Below the pieces are notes generated by a model that worked only from the letters and a program-made list of their open reading frames with translations, was not told the DNA's origin and ran no database searches. The position numbers and the translations under genes were made by a program. Positions 36,308 to 44,960 of a DNA stretch of 64,000 bases are shown piece by piece (positions within the stretch are counted from its first letter, which is position 1; every line of letters starts with the position of its first letter). Source of the stretch: Streptomyces sp. BR123 (GTDB lineage Bacteria; Actinomycetota; Actinomycetes; Streptomycetales; Streptomycetaceae); the NCBI RefSeq assembly GCF_013401435.1, contig NZ_JACBGN010000005.1, forward strand, positions 1 to 64,000, written 5' to 3'.

Positions 36308-37200
36308 TCACGCTCGTCCTCGCAGCCTCCGTCCTGATCGGCGTCAGTCTGGGCATCCTCGGTGGCGGCGGTTCCATCCTGACCGTGCCGATCCTGGTCT
36401 ACCTGGCCGGGATGGACACCAAGGAGGCCATCGCCACCTCGCTGTTCGTCGTCGGCGCCACCAGCCTGGTCGGGCTCGTCCCGCACGCTCGCGCGGGTCG
36501 GGTGCGCTGGCGCACGGGTCTGATCTTCGGCGCGGTCAGCATGGTCGGCGCCTATGGCGGCGGACGCCTCGCCGAGTACGTCCCCGGAACCGTCCTGCTC
36601 GTCGCGTTCGCGCTGATGATGCTCGCCACCGCCGCCGCCATGCTCCGCAAGTCCCGCAAGCCGAAGCAGGCCAAGCCCGCACATGCGGAACTGCCCGTCA
36701 AGCACGTGATCGTGGAGGGCCTCGTCGTCGGCGCGGTCACCGGCCTGATCGGCTCCGGCGGCGGATTCCTCGTCGTTCCCGCCCTCGCCCTGCTCGGCGG
36801 ACTGCCCATGAGCGTCGCCGTCGGCACCTCGCTCCTGGTCATCGCGATGAAGTCCTTCTCCGGACTCGCCGGCCACCTCGCCGACGTCCAGATCGACTGG
36901 AACCTCGCCCTGATGGTTACCGCCGCGGCCGTCGTCGGCAGCCTCATCGGCAGCCGCTTCGCCGGACGCATCCCCCAGGACACCTTGCGCAAGGCGTTCG
37001 GCTGGTTCGTCGTCGTCATGGGTGTCTTCGTCCTCAGCCAGCAACTGCCCATCGCGATCTGGGCCAGCCCGCTCGCCTGGACCGGTATCGGCCTCGCGGT
37101 GGCGACCGCGGTGACCTGGGGCACAGTGCGAGCACGACGCTCACGGCCCGCCATGGACGCGCCCCGGGTAGGCTCCCGGGAATCGGCCGCACACCCCTAG
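36304..37200 (+). CDS. TauE/SafE-family sulfite/sulfur-anion exporter
   Basis: 298 residues with about eight hydrophobic helices and the duplicated family motif, GILGGGGSILTVPIL early and GLIGSGGGFLVVPAL in the second half. TauE/SafE proteins export sulfite, sulfoacetate or other organo-sulfur anions. GTG at 36304 overlaps the upstream stop. In this regulon it should remove sulfite or thiosulfate made by the persulfide dioxygenase and rhodaneses. Confidence 0.9.
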   Translation: MITLVLAASVLIGVSLGILGGGGSILTVPILVYLAGMDTKEAIATSLFVVGATSLVGLVPHARAGRVRWRTGLIFGAVSMVGAYGGGRLAEYVPGTVLLVAFALMMLATAAAMLRKSRKPKQAKPAHAELPVKHVIVEGLVVGAVTGLIGSGGGFLVVPALALLGGLPMSVAVGTSLLVIAMKSFSGLAGHLADVQIDWNLALMVTAAAVVGSLIGSRFAGRIPQDTLRKAFGWFVVVMGVFVLSQQLPIAIWASPLAWTGIGLAVATAVTWGTVRARRSRPAMDAPRVGSRESAAHP

Positions 37201-37204
37201 CGTT

Positions 37205-37220
37205 ATACCCGCCGGGGTAT
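37205..37220. promoter_or_regulatory. CsoR/CstR-type operator, repressor's own promoter
   Basis: Sequence ATACCCGCCGGGGTAT, 35 bp upstream of the repressor's GTG start, suggesting autoregulation. Confidence 0.7.
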
Positions 37221-37243
37221 TCTTGAGTCGATGGTCGGTATGA

Positions 37244-37522
<279 letters not shown>

Positions 37523-37897
37523 CACACGACGGCCGACGGATATCCGCCGGCCGCCGCCGTCGCGCTTGTCGCAGACGAGTTCGGGTTCATTCGTCGCCGG
37601 TGCTACGAATGACTCGCATGGACCCGTCGCGTCGCATTCGTAGCGCGTGACCTCGTACTCGCCCGGTAGCCGTTCCATCGCGTTGTCCTTCCGCAGGAGC
37701 CTGTGCGCGCTGCGATCCTGGTCAGCCGCTGCGGTAGAGCGTCACAGAACGTAAGGGCGTGCGATCTGACGCCGGGGTTCCCGAGCCCCTACTCGTTCTC
37801 CGGCGCCTGTGGGCAGGGTCGATCGAGCGGTCTGCAGTGTCAGATGTTCCCTGTAGGGTCCCCGCGATGGTGTGAGTCGGTAGGAGAGGGGACATGA

Positions 37898-38218
37898 CGA
37901 GACGCATGCGGGACGAGGTGTGAGGCGGCCGAGCTTCAGGCCGGTGTCGAGGTCCTGAAACAGCTGCTCGGGTTGATGCCGAGGGTCGAGGTCGTGCTTC
38001 TCCAGGGCAGCGAAGCCCAGGACGCGTGGCGTCGCCTACTCAAGACGCACCCCGGAGTTGTCCGTGAACGGAGTGTGAAGGTGGTCAGCACCTACCGTCC
38101 GGGACGGCAGGCTCTCTTCGTGCGAGACCCGGGTGAACGCGCCCGGCGCGCACAGCACAGAGTGGATTCCTGCCGTGCCGTCGGTGACGTGCTCGGCGGG
38201 GAGGGCGGGCAGGCATAG
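37898..38218 (+). pseudogene. Uracil-DNA-glycosylase-like C-terminal fragment
   Basis: No intact gene lies between 37523 and 38994. Here an open frame without a start codon reads AAELQAGVEVLKQLLGLMPR, VEVVLLQGSEAQDAWRRLL and KVVSTYRPGRQALFVRDPGE. The VVLLQG strand and the late (S/H)xxRP..GRQ region recall the C-terminal half of uracil-DNA-glycosylase superfamily proteins. Just upstream, MTRRMRDE is in a different frame, suggesting that the fragment has also been frameshifted. The family assignment is tentative; that it is a truncated remnant is clearer. Confidence 0.4.
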
Positions 38219-38469
38219 GGGTTCGCGCATGGATCAGGCCGTGGAGCAGCTCGCCGGTAGACGAGGGCGGCGCCGGGACGAGGGGGCGAATGGCGCAGGT
38301 GACACGCTGGAGTGTTGCAAGCGCGGCGCGGAGATCCGAGGGGCAGTGCTCAGTTCCGAGAGGTCCACGAACCAGATCGTCACGCGCGCCGCTCTGGTGC
38401 TCGCGCGGCCCTGGACCCGTACGACGAGGCCGATGGCGAGGCCGTCGAGCGCTGAAGGGAGCCGATCTT

Positions 38470-38600
38470 CTGTGTGGATCTTCCCCGCCGCTTGAGCGGC
38501 GTCGCAGTGGAACAGTGCCCCGCGCTCGTGGGCCGGGGCGGCGAATTCGGCGACCGGCTGCAGTTGCCCCGGCCTCGTTGTTCGCAGCCACCGGCGCAAG
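38470..38600 (-). pseudogene. Cysteine-desulfurase (PLP aminotransferase class V) fragment
   Basis: The minus strand shows QLQPVAEFAAPAHERGALFH, then CDAAQAAGKI, which matches the conserved stretch of IscS/NifS-type cysteine desulfurases (LQPVAEI...GALFHCDAAQ..GKI) with its Asp that contacts PLP. The preceding ANNEAG is in another frame (about 38590), so a frameshift separates the halves. Both ends are missing. The sequence around it, 38219-38760, gives only further out-of-frame pieces. Confidence 0.45.
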
Positions 38601-38763
38601 CAGATTGCGCGCCGGCACGGTATGAGTGAGAGGTCGCTGCACGGGCATATCGTGGCGATGAAACCGGAACTTGGCGTGCGGTCCCGAATCCGATTCGGCT
38701 GCGAATCGGGTAGAAGTGAGACCACGCTCATCCTGTAAGACGCGATAGGCGGGGTGCGAACAG

Positions 38764-38793
38764 CAGGGGCGGGGCATCATGCCCCCGCCCCTG
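38764..38793. terminator. GC-rich hairpin
   Basis: An 11-bp perfect inverted repeat (CAGGGGCGGGG at 38764-38774, complement at 38783-38793) with an 8-nt loop, followed by TCCGTCTCTC. It lies 200 bp beyond the stop of the minus-strand secreted-protein gene and may end transcription from either side. Confidence 0.5.
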
Positions 38794-38942
38794 TCCGTCT
38801 CTCGTCCGGCCCTGCCGACGCCGGCAGGTCACCTCAGCGCGCTGTCTCCGCAGTAGCCGTCGGCGCGGCGGTCTCCTCAGGCCCGAGCCTTTGGAAGCCG
38901 GGCATCCGGGATACGGCCACGCCACGCAGGCAGACCCGCCCC

Positions 38943-38979
38943 GGAGTGTGACCGGGCACCGCCGAGGAGTGTGACCGGG
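38943..38979. repeat. 14-bp direct repeat, 23-bp period
   Basis: GGAGTGTGACCGGG occurs at 38943-38956 and 38966-38979, just beyond the stop of the secreted-protein gene. No function is assigned. Confidence 0.6.
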
Positions 38980-38994
38980 TGGTGATGGTGAGGT

Positions 38995-39492
38995 TCAGTA
39001 GCCGACGCGCAGCTCGACGAGGACGGACTTGGCGCCCACGTCGCCGCTCTCGCCGAGCGGCTGGTACTCGTGGGCCGGGGCGTTGACGGTCGTGGAGGAA
39101 CCGTTGGCCGTCAGGGTCGCCTTGACCGGGAAGTCTTCGGTCCACATGCCGAAGGCGTCCGGCAGCTCCAGCGCCACGTAGCCCTTGTTGCCGATGACGT
39201 CGAAGCAGTACAGCTTCTGACCGATGCGGGACTTCACCTGGATGTCGTTGGTCTCACCACAGGCCTCCAGCACGAGGTGCCCGTCACCCTTCTTCAGCAG
39301 GATCCGCTGCTCCTGCTGGATCTTCGCCGCACCCGGGTACGCGAAGTCCTCCACCGCGGACGGCATGTCCGCCTCCGCGGCGCGGGCCTGCGGGCTCGCG
39401 TTCGCAATCCCGAACGACCCCACCCCCACCACAGCCGTCACAGCACAGACGAGACTGCCGAAGAGTCCCTTGCGGGCGCGAGTGATCGCCAC
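38995..39492 (-). CDS. Secreted small protein of unknown function
   Basis: 165 residues with a clear signal peptide (KGLFGSLVCAVTAVVGVGSF, likely cut after ANASPQARA). The mature domain begins PSAVEDFAYPGAAKIQQEQ, contains LKKGDGHLVLEAC and LYCFDVIGNKGYVALELPD, and has two cysteines (EAC and LYC) that could bond. Proteins with this VEDF.YPGA..I...GDGH start are common secreted proteins in Streptomyces; no function is known to me. It is divergent from the ALF-repeat toxin, 273 bp away. A truncated relative of its start (YAVEDYSYPG) occurs in the mosaic remnant near 57.1 kb. Confidence 0.82.
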   Translation of the reverse strand: MAITRARKGLFGSLVCAVTAVVGVGSFGIANASPQARAAEADMPSAVEDFAYPGAAKIQQEQRILLKKGDGHLVLEACGETNDIQVKSRIGQKLYCFDVIGNKGYVALELPDAFGMWTEDFPVKATLTANGSSTTVNAPAHEYQPLGESGDVGAKSVLVELRVGY

Positions 39493-39608
39493 TGTTTTTC
39501 CCCCTAGAAGTCAGTGAAGACGCCGGGGGGTCCCCATGTCCCCCCAACCAGAACGAAGTTAAGCACACGTAAGATCATCTTGTTTGTCGACCATCTGACG
39601 TGGAGCCG

Positions 39609-39677
39609 GTCCAGGCTCCTCCGCCACTGTATGACGGCCTGATATGGGACCAACCGGGCCGCCGTCCAGGCTCCTCC
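39609..39677. repeat. 14-bp direct repeat in the divergent promoter region
   Basis: GTCCAGGCTCCTCC occurs at 39609-39622 and 39664-39677, between the secreted-protein and toxin genes. A separate small dyad (AAGAT-C-ATCTT) lies at 39571-39581. Either could be an operator. Confidence 0.45.
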
Positions 39678-39765
39678 TGCGCCAAGAGCATGAGGGCCGC
39701 TACGGCATATGCGTGGCAGTTACACAGGTGCGGTCGACCACACTGACCAAGGGGGAACACGCCGA

Positions 39766-42700
39766 ATGAAGCGGCGAACACTGTTCACAACAGGGGCACA
39801 ACGCCCCGCATCCCGCCACCGAACAGGCCGAGGCCGTTCGGTGCTGCGGGCCGCCACCGGCCTGGTGCTGCCGGCGGCGCTCGTAGCCGGCTTGCTGGGC
39901 ACCACGCCGGCCGTGGCAGCCAATGCCTCGACGGACATCGCTCCTGACGACAGAGCGCGGATCGTCAAGCTTTGGATGTCCGGCGGCTCCGGCATCAAGG
40001 AGGCCGCGGAGCAGGCTCTGCTCGGGACGGACGAGGACATCAGGAAGTTCTTCGCCGTCAAGGAGGAGATCCAGTACGACGACGACTACATCGACGCCAG
40101 CCGAGTCTTCAACACCGGTGGCCCGGCTGTCCGTGCGGCGGCGAAGACCGCCCTGAAGGGATCCCGGCGGGACCTCAGCACCTTCCTCATCACCGGCTGG
40201 CAGAAGCCGTTGGAGGAGGACCGCGAGGTCGAGGCCTCGACGGTCATCAACTTCGGCGGTCCCAGCGTCAAGGAGGCCGGAAAGGCCGCCCTCAAGGCCG
40301 GCCCGGAGGCGATCGCCAAGTTCCTGGACAAGGGCCAGTACGAAGCGCGGGCGATCGACAACGAGGTCGAGGTCTCGAAGCTGATCAACTCCGGCGGGCC
40401 GAACATGAAGCTCGCGGGCAAGAACGCCCTTCGGGGTTCGGCCGACGACATCGCGGAGTTCCTGGAGGTCGGGCAGTACGTCGCCCGCAACCGCGACCAG
40501 GAGCACGCCACCGTCGACCAGTTGGTGGAGCAGGCCCAGCAGGCCGGCACCCAGACCGAGGCCGCGACCAAGAAGGCCGAGGAGGCTGCTGCCAGGGCGG
40601 TCACCGCGGCAGAGAACGCCAAGGATGCCGCCGCCAACGCCGCCCGGCAGATGGCCGAGGCCGGCAAGGACTCCAAGCGCGCCGCCTACCTGGCCCAGCA
40701 GGCCGCAGCCTCGGCACGCGGTGCCGCCGCCGCGGCGCAGCAGGCCATCGGCGCCGCCAACGCCGCGAACCGCGCGGCACGCACGGCCTCGATCGCCGCC
40801 GCGCAGACCGCAAACGCGGCCGCCGCCGCGGCCCGGGCGGCCAACGATGCCTACAACTCGGCGATCGCTGCGGCCGGTGACGCGAGCAAGGCCGAGCAGG
40901 CAAAGCAGGCCGCCGTCACCGCCAAGAACGCCGCCCTGCTGACTCGCGCCTCTGCTGACGCCGCCGAGAAGGCCGGCGAGGCCTCGTGGGCCGCCGGTGT
41001 CGCCGGCGACGCGGCCCGCAGCGCCGGCAACCACGCGAACTCCGCGGCGGACTCCGCCGAGGAGGCCAACCGGCAGGCCGAGGCCGCCGGCGTCTACTCC
41101 GGCGAGGCCCGCGCGGCCGCGGCCGAGGCCCGCCGCCACGCCAACGCCGCCAACGCCGCCGCCGGCCGCGCCGCCGGTCTGGCCCGCCGGGCGGCCCAGC
41201 AGGCCTGGGGCGCCCGGGACGCGGCACGCGAGGCCGCCGGCCACGCGGAGAAGGCAGCAGCAGCAGCCGAACTGGCCGCGAAGTACGCCGGCCAGGCCAC
41301 CCAGGCCGCCGCGGACGCACGCAAGTGGGCCGGAGAGGCCAAACTCGCCGCCGACGCCGCGACCAAGGCCGTGACCACCGCGAAGGAAGTCCACAAGGTC
41401 GCCCTCGACGTCGAGGCCGAGGAGCTGGCCACCCGTGGCCAGGCCGCTCTGGAGAAGGCACGTTCGGAGAAGGAGCGGACCCATCGCCTGATCTCCGCTT
41501 CCGCCGCAGTCGCCCGTTCCGCGCGCGCCCTGGACGCCACCGCCCAGACGCTGGCAGCCGAGGCCGCCAAGCCCGACGTGGCAGTGCCGGCGATCGCGGC
41601 CAAGGGCCGCAAGCTCGCCATGGACGCCTACAATCTGCGCGGCCCCTGGAACCAGCAGGCCGCCGCCAACGCGCTTGGCGGCACCGACGCCGATGTCCTG
41701 GAGTTCCTGCGCAGCGGCTGGAAGAAGGCCGGCGAGGAAGAGATCCGCGACCAGGTCCTCCAGCTGAGCACCAGCAGCCCGCACCCCTCCATCCGGCAGG
41801 GCGCGGCCGAGGCGCTCAAGGGCACCCAGCAGCAGATCACCGACTTCTACACCGCCGGCCAGTACACCGTCGGCGCGGACGACCTGGCGGTCGCCGTGTC
41901 CAAGGTGAACAACGACGGCGGTCCGAGCGTCAAGGCCGACTCCAAGGCCGCCCTCGCGGACGGCTCCGGCAAGGCCCTGGCCAGTTTCCTGGAGGTCGGC
42001 CAGTACGGGGCCCGCATGACCGACGAAGAAGTCATCGCCTCCACCCTAGCCAACAAGAAGGACGCGGCTGACGGCAGCGAGACCAATGCCGAGCTGCGCA
42101 ACGCCGCCAAGGCCGCTCTGGCCGGTACCCCGCAGCAGCTGCACGAGTTCGTCGTCTCCGGCCAGTACGTGGCCGCCCGCAAGGACGACCTGACCGATCA
42201 CCACCGCGCCCAGATCGGCCGCATGCTCGCCGAGGGCGAGATCATCGCCGCCAACGCGCAGGCCAGCAGCTGGCGCGCTGCCGAGGCCGCACACCGGGCC
42301 AACAAGGCCGAGATCGAGGCGAACAAGGCCAAGGGAGAGGCTGAGAAGTCCGCCCAGCAGGCCGGCGTCTATGCCAAGCAGGCCCAGACCTCCGCGAACG
42401 CGGCCACCAAGAGCGCCGAGCAGGCCAAGGCCTCGGCCATCACCGCCCGCACTGCCGCCAACAATGCCGATCGCGACGCCGACGCCGCCCAGGCCAGCGC
42501 CGCCCGGGCCGAGTTCTCTGCCGGCTACGCCCGCGAGTCCGCACGCCAGGCCGACGCCTCCGCCGCGCGTGCCAGGGCGTCGGCCACCGCGGCCGGCAAG
42601 AGCAAGGAAGAGGCGGAGGCCGCCGCTTCCCAGGCCTGGGCCGATGTCAAGGTCAAGCGTGAGGCGGAGATCGCCGAAGCGCAGCGCCAGGCCGAGGAGC

Positions 42701-43863
42701 TGCGCAAGCAGCAGGCCGAGGCCGAGAAGAAGAACAAGAAGCAGCGCTGCATCATCCCGTTCAACCGGGACCACCTGCCGCCGTGTGCCTTGAACCCGGA
42801 CAGGTTCGAACTCGTCGAGCCCAGGCCCGACATGGAGCTTGCCAAGCTGCTGGGCAAGGCCGCCTGGGAACTTTCCGGCGCCGCGGACATCGAGAAGTGC
42901 ATCAAGGATCCCTCCCTCGGTGGCTGCGTCATGGCCGCCGCCGGCGTCCTGCCGGTCGGCAAGCTCAAGATCGCCGGTAAGATCTACGACGGCATCGAGA
43001 GCGCTGCCAAGCGTTCGAGGATCGGCAGCCTGCCGCCCTGCCTGAAGAAGAACAGCTTCCCGGTCGGCACGCCGGTGCTGATGGGCGATCGGACCACGCG
43101 TCCGATCGAGCAGGTCAAGGTGGGCGACGAGGTCCTGGCGACCGACCCGACCACGGGTGTCAGCGGGCCGCGCCGGGTCGACGCGACGATCTACACCCCG
43201 GACGACCGCGAGTTCACCGGCATCACCCTCGACCAGGCCAGTGGCGGCGGTTCGCTCACCACGACCGACCACCACCCGTTCTGGTCCGAGAGCGACCAGA
43301 AGTGGAAGGACGCCGTTGACCTGACCACGGCGGACGCCCTCCGCACTCCGGACGGCGGTTCGGCACGGATCGGCAGCGTACGCCACTGGACCGGGCTCGC
43401 CCCCGCGTTCAACCTCACCGTCGCCGATCTGCACACGTATTACGTGCTGGCAGGCGCCACGCCGGTCCTCGTACACAACACGGATTGCCCCACCGGCACA
43501 GTGTGGGACGATATAAAGGGGACTCAGCCGGAAATGCCGGGAACCGTGGTTCCCAAGTCCTTCGAAATGCAGGCAGGCAACCAGCGTGTGTGGGTGCACC
43601 CGAACGTGACCGAGCACATCGACGAGTACCTGCAGGCCCGTATCAAGGCGGGAGCCAGCCCCGAGCAGGCAGGCCTCGCTGCTCAGGTCGAACTGAGCAG
43701 CCTGCAGTCGGCGGTCCGGGAAGCCACCCGCAACGGCGTTCCCAAGGACCAGCTCCTCAAGGTGGGCGGCTGGGAGCTGAAGTTCAGCCAGCGGCCGGAG
43801 GACCCCCTGCCGGCACTCGTCCACGGCCTTTACACGGAAGGCCCGAAGAAGGCCAAGCCGTAA
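39766..43863 (+). CDS. ALF-repeat/HINT polymorphic toxin
   Basis: 1365 residues from ATG at 39766; GGGGGAA is the likely RBS. Residues 1-47 are a signal peptide. ALF repeats (D..ALRG(S/T)..D(I/L)..FL..GQY.AR units) fill ~57-260, then a long alanine-rich coiled coil (~246-600), a second ALF block (~608-812), a second coiled coil (~820-1005), and a HINT/intein-like self-cleaving domain (~1090-1237; NSFPVGTPVLMGDRTTRPIE, TTTDHHPFW, TYYVLAGATPVLVHN). The last ~125 residues (from about 1240) are the variable toxin: WVHPNVTEHIDEYLQ, then VGGWELKFSQRPEDPLP. I do not recognise its activity. The downstream gene, overlapping by one base (TAATG), is the expected immunity protein. The whole is a secreted toxin of the polymorphic (contact or diffusible) class. 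Confidence 0.88.
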   Translation: MKRRTLFTTGAQRPASRHRTGRGRSVLRAATGLVLPAALVAGLLGTTPAVAANASTDIAPDDRARIVKLWMSGGSGIKEAAEQALLGTDEDIRKFFAVKEEIQYDDDYIDASRVFNTGGPAVRAAAKTALKGSRRDLSTFLITGWQKPLEEDREVEASTVINFGGPSVKEAGKAALKAGPEAIAKFLDKGQYEARAIDNEVEVSKLINSGGPNMKLAGKNALRGSADDIAEFLEVGQYVARNRDQEHATVDQLVEQAQQAGTQTEAATKKAEEAAARAVTAAENAKDAAANAARQMAEAGKDSKRAAYLAQQAAASARGAAAAAQQAIGAANAANRAARTASIAAAQTANAAAAAARAANDAYNSAIAAAGDASKAEQAKQAAVTAKNAALLTRASADAAEKAGEASWAAGVAGDAARSAGNHANSAADSAEEANRQAEAAGVYSGEARAAAAEARRHANAANAAAGRAAGLARRAAQQAWGARDAAREAAGHAEKAAAAAELAAKYAGQATQAAADARKWAGEAKLAADAATKAVTTAKEVHKVALDVEAEELATRGQAALEKARSEKERTHRLISASAAVARSARALDATAQTLAAEAAKPDVAVPAIAAKGRKLAMDAYNLRGPWNQQAAANALGGTDADVLEFLRSGWKKAGEEEIRDQVLQLSTSSPHPSIRQGAAEALKGTQQQITDFYTAGQYTVGADDLAVAVSKVNNDGGPSVKADSKAALADGSGKALASFLEVGQYGARMTDEEVIASTLANKKDAADGSETNAELRNAAKAALAGTPQQLHEFVVSGQYVAARKDDLTDHHRAQIGRMLAEGEIIAANAQASSWRAAEAAHRANKAEIEANKAKGEAEKSAQQAGVYAKQAQTSANAATKSAEQAKASAITARTAANNADRDADAAQASAARAEFSAGYARESARQADASAARARASATAAGKSKEEAEAAASQAWADVKVKREAEIAEAQRQAEELRKQQAEAEKKNKKQRCIIPFNRDHLPPCALNPDRFELVEPRPDMELAKLLGKAAWELSGAADIEKCIKDPSLGGCVMAAAGVLPVGKLKIAGKIYDGIESAAKRSRIGSLPPCLKKNSFPVGTPVLMGDRTTRPIEQVKVGDEVLATDPTTGVSGPRRVDATIYTPDDREFTGITLDQASGGGSLTTTDHHPFWSESDQKWKDAVDLTTADALRTPDGGSARIGSVRHWTGLAPAFNLTVADLHTYYVLAGATPVLVHNTDCPTGTVWDDIKGTQPEMPGTVVPKSFEMQAGNQRVWVHPNVTEHIDEYLQARIKAGASPEQAGLAAQVELSSLQSAVREATRNGVPKDQLLKVGGWELKFSQRPEDPLPALVHGLYTEGPKKAKP

Positions 43864-44336
43864 TGATCCAAACCACTGGAACGGTTCCCTGTCAGGGCTC
43901 CACCGTGGAATCGGACCCTTGGGTCCCTCTGCAGATCTCATGGCACGACAACGGCCGCCAGCCTTTGTACCTCATGGTGACGGGGACGAGCGGCGGGTAC
44001 GTGGAGATCAAGGTGGACCCCGAGACCGGGGCCCTGGTCGGTCTCACGGTGATCGACCTTCCCACAACCGTTGACAGCGCGGCGCCGGAAACCTCTGGAA
44101 GGACCGAGGAAGCGGTCGTGCCGACACTTGATGTCGCCCTCTGGCCCCATCGGGACCAGTTGGCGACAGACAGGAGGGTCGCGCGGGCGGAATGCGATCT
44201 GGGCCATGGCCGATCTCCAGGCCGGTTCGCCCTCGTCTTCTCGGCTGAGCCGTCGAGCAGGCGCACGCGATGCGGAGGAACAACTGTCGAGCTTTCCGCG
44301 AACGGAGAGCTGACGCGGGTCATCGCGAACATCTGA
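43863..44336 (+). CDS. Probable immunity protein for the ALF-repeat toxin
   Basis: 157 residues starting MIQTTGTVPCQG at the ATG overlapping the toxin stop (TAATG). It has no signal peptide and no recognised domain; it has several beta-rich stretches (LYLMVTGTSGGYVEIKVDPE, RFALVFSAEPSS). One small cytoplasmic protein coupled directly to the variable end of a polymorphic toxin is the standard position of an immunity gene. A strong terminator follows at 44358. The link to the toxin is from position, not from homology. Confidence 0.72.
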   Translation: MIQTTGTVPCQGSTVESDPWVPLQISWHDNGRQPLYLMVTGTSGGYVEIKVDPETGALVGLTVIDLPTTVDSAAPETSGRTEEAVVPTLDVALWPHRDQLATDRRVARAECDLGHGRSPGRFALVFSAEPSSRRTRCGGTTVELSANGELTRVIANI

Positions 44337-44357
44337 CGGAAACGGCGGTCCACCGCG

Positions 44358-44393
44358 CGCCCGGGATCCTGCCTTCAGGCTGGATCCCGGGCG
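44358..44393 (+). terminator. Terminator of the toxin-immunity operon
   Basis: A perfect 12-bp inverted repeat (CGCCCGGGATCC at 44358-44369, complement at 44382-44393) with a 12-nt loop, 22 bp after the immunity stop, followed by TTCCTCATTC. It lies between this operon and the convergent terpenoid operon. Confidence 0.75.
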
Positions 44394-44504
44394 TTCCTCA
44401 TTCACAGTGGACCGCGCATGAACGTCGAGTCTGCTCCAACCGGGACACGGACGCACCACCTGAACGAAGAGCATGAACCTTCACGAAGCGTTGGCGAGAA
44501 GGGC

Positions 44505-44960
44505 TCATCGCCCCGAGCCGGACGCGTCGGCAGCGTAGACCTGGCGGATGAAACGCCGTTGCCAAGGCACTTCGACCGCACGGGAGTGGTAGTTCTGCCT
44601 CACCCATTTGACCGCCTCCTTGGGATTCATGCCCTCGAAGACGCAGATCGCGGAGAGCCCCGTGCCGGTCCGACCGATGCCGCCCCCGCAGCAGATCTCC
44701 ACGCGTTCGCCCGCGGCGCGTTCGTAGGCGATGCGAAGTTTGCGCATCGCGTCCACGGGGTCGGCGGGAAGCCAGAAGTCCCGCCAGGGAATCCACAGGG
44801 ACTCCCACGGCGGCTTGGGCGGCTCGTGATCGGTCAAGTGCACCGCGAACGTGGGGGTCTGGCCTTCCGGCAGGTCGTATCTGAGCCCGCGTCCACGGAT
44901 CATCCGCCCCGAGGGAAGCGTCACTACCTTGGGGGTGTCTGTGTTCCACAGTTCGGTCAT
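44505..44960 (-). CDS. Protein-tyrosine-phosphatase-like protein
   Basis: 151 residues. The catalytic loop reads CCGGGIGRTGTG: Cys91-x5-Arg97 with the following Thr, the phosphatase P-loop. A candidate general acid lies in the loop PWRDFWLPADPVD. This is a compact dual-specificity/tyrosine-phosphatase-like protein. It is the last gene of the minus-strand operon and overlaps the upstream flippase-like gene by ATGA. In a biosynthetic operon with a PEP-dependent phosphotransferase-like gene it might dephosphorylate an intermediate instead of a protein; that is inference. Confidence 0.8.
   Translation of the reverse strand: MTELWNTDTPKVVTLPSGRMIRGRGLRYDLPEGQTPTFAVHLTDHEPPKPPWESLWIPWRDFWLPADPVDAMRKLRIAYERAAGERVEICCGGGIGRTGTGLSAICVFEGMNPKEAVKWVRQNYHSRAVEVPWQRRFIRQVYAADASGSGR

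Noticed and set aside
39700-41784. Gly/Leu-rich minus-strand frame opposite the ALF-repeat toxin
   Set aside because: Antisense of the Ala-rich coiled coil; its repeats mirror the alanine codons of the toxin.
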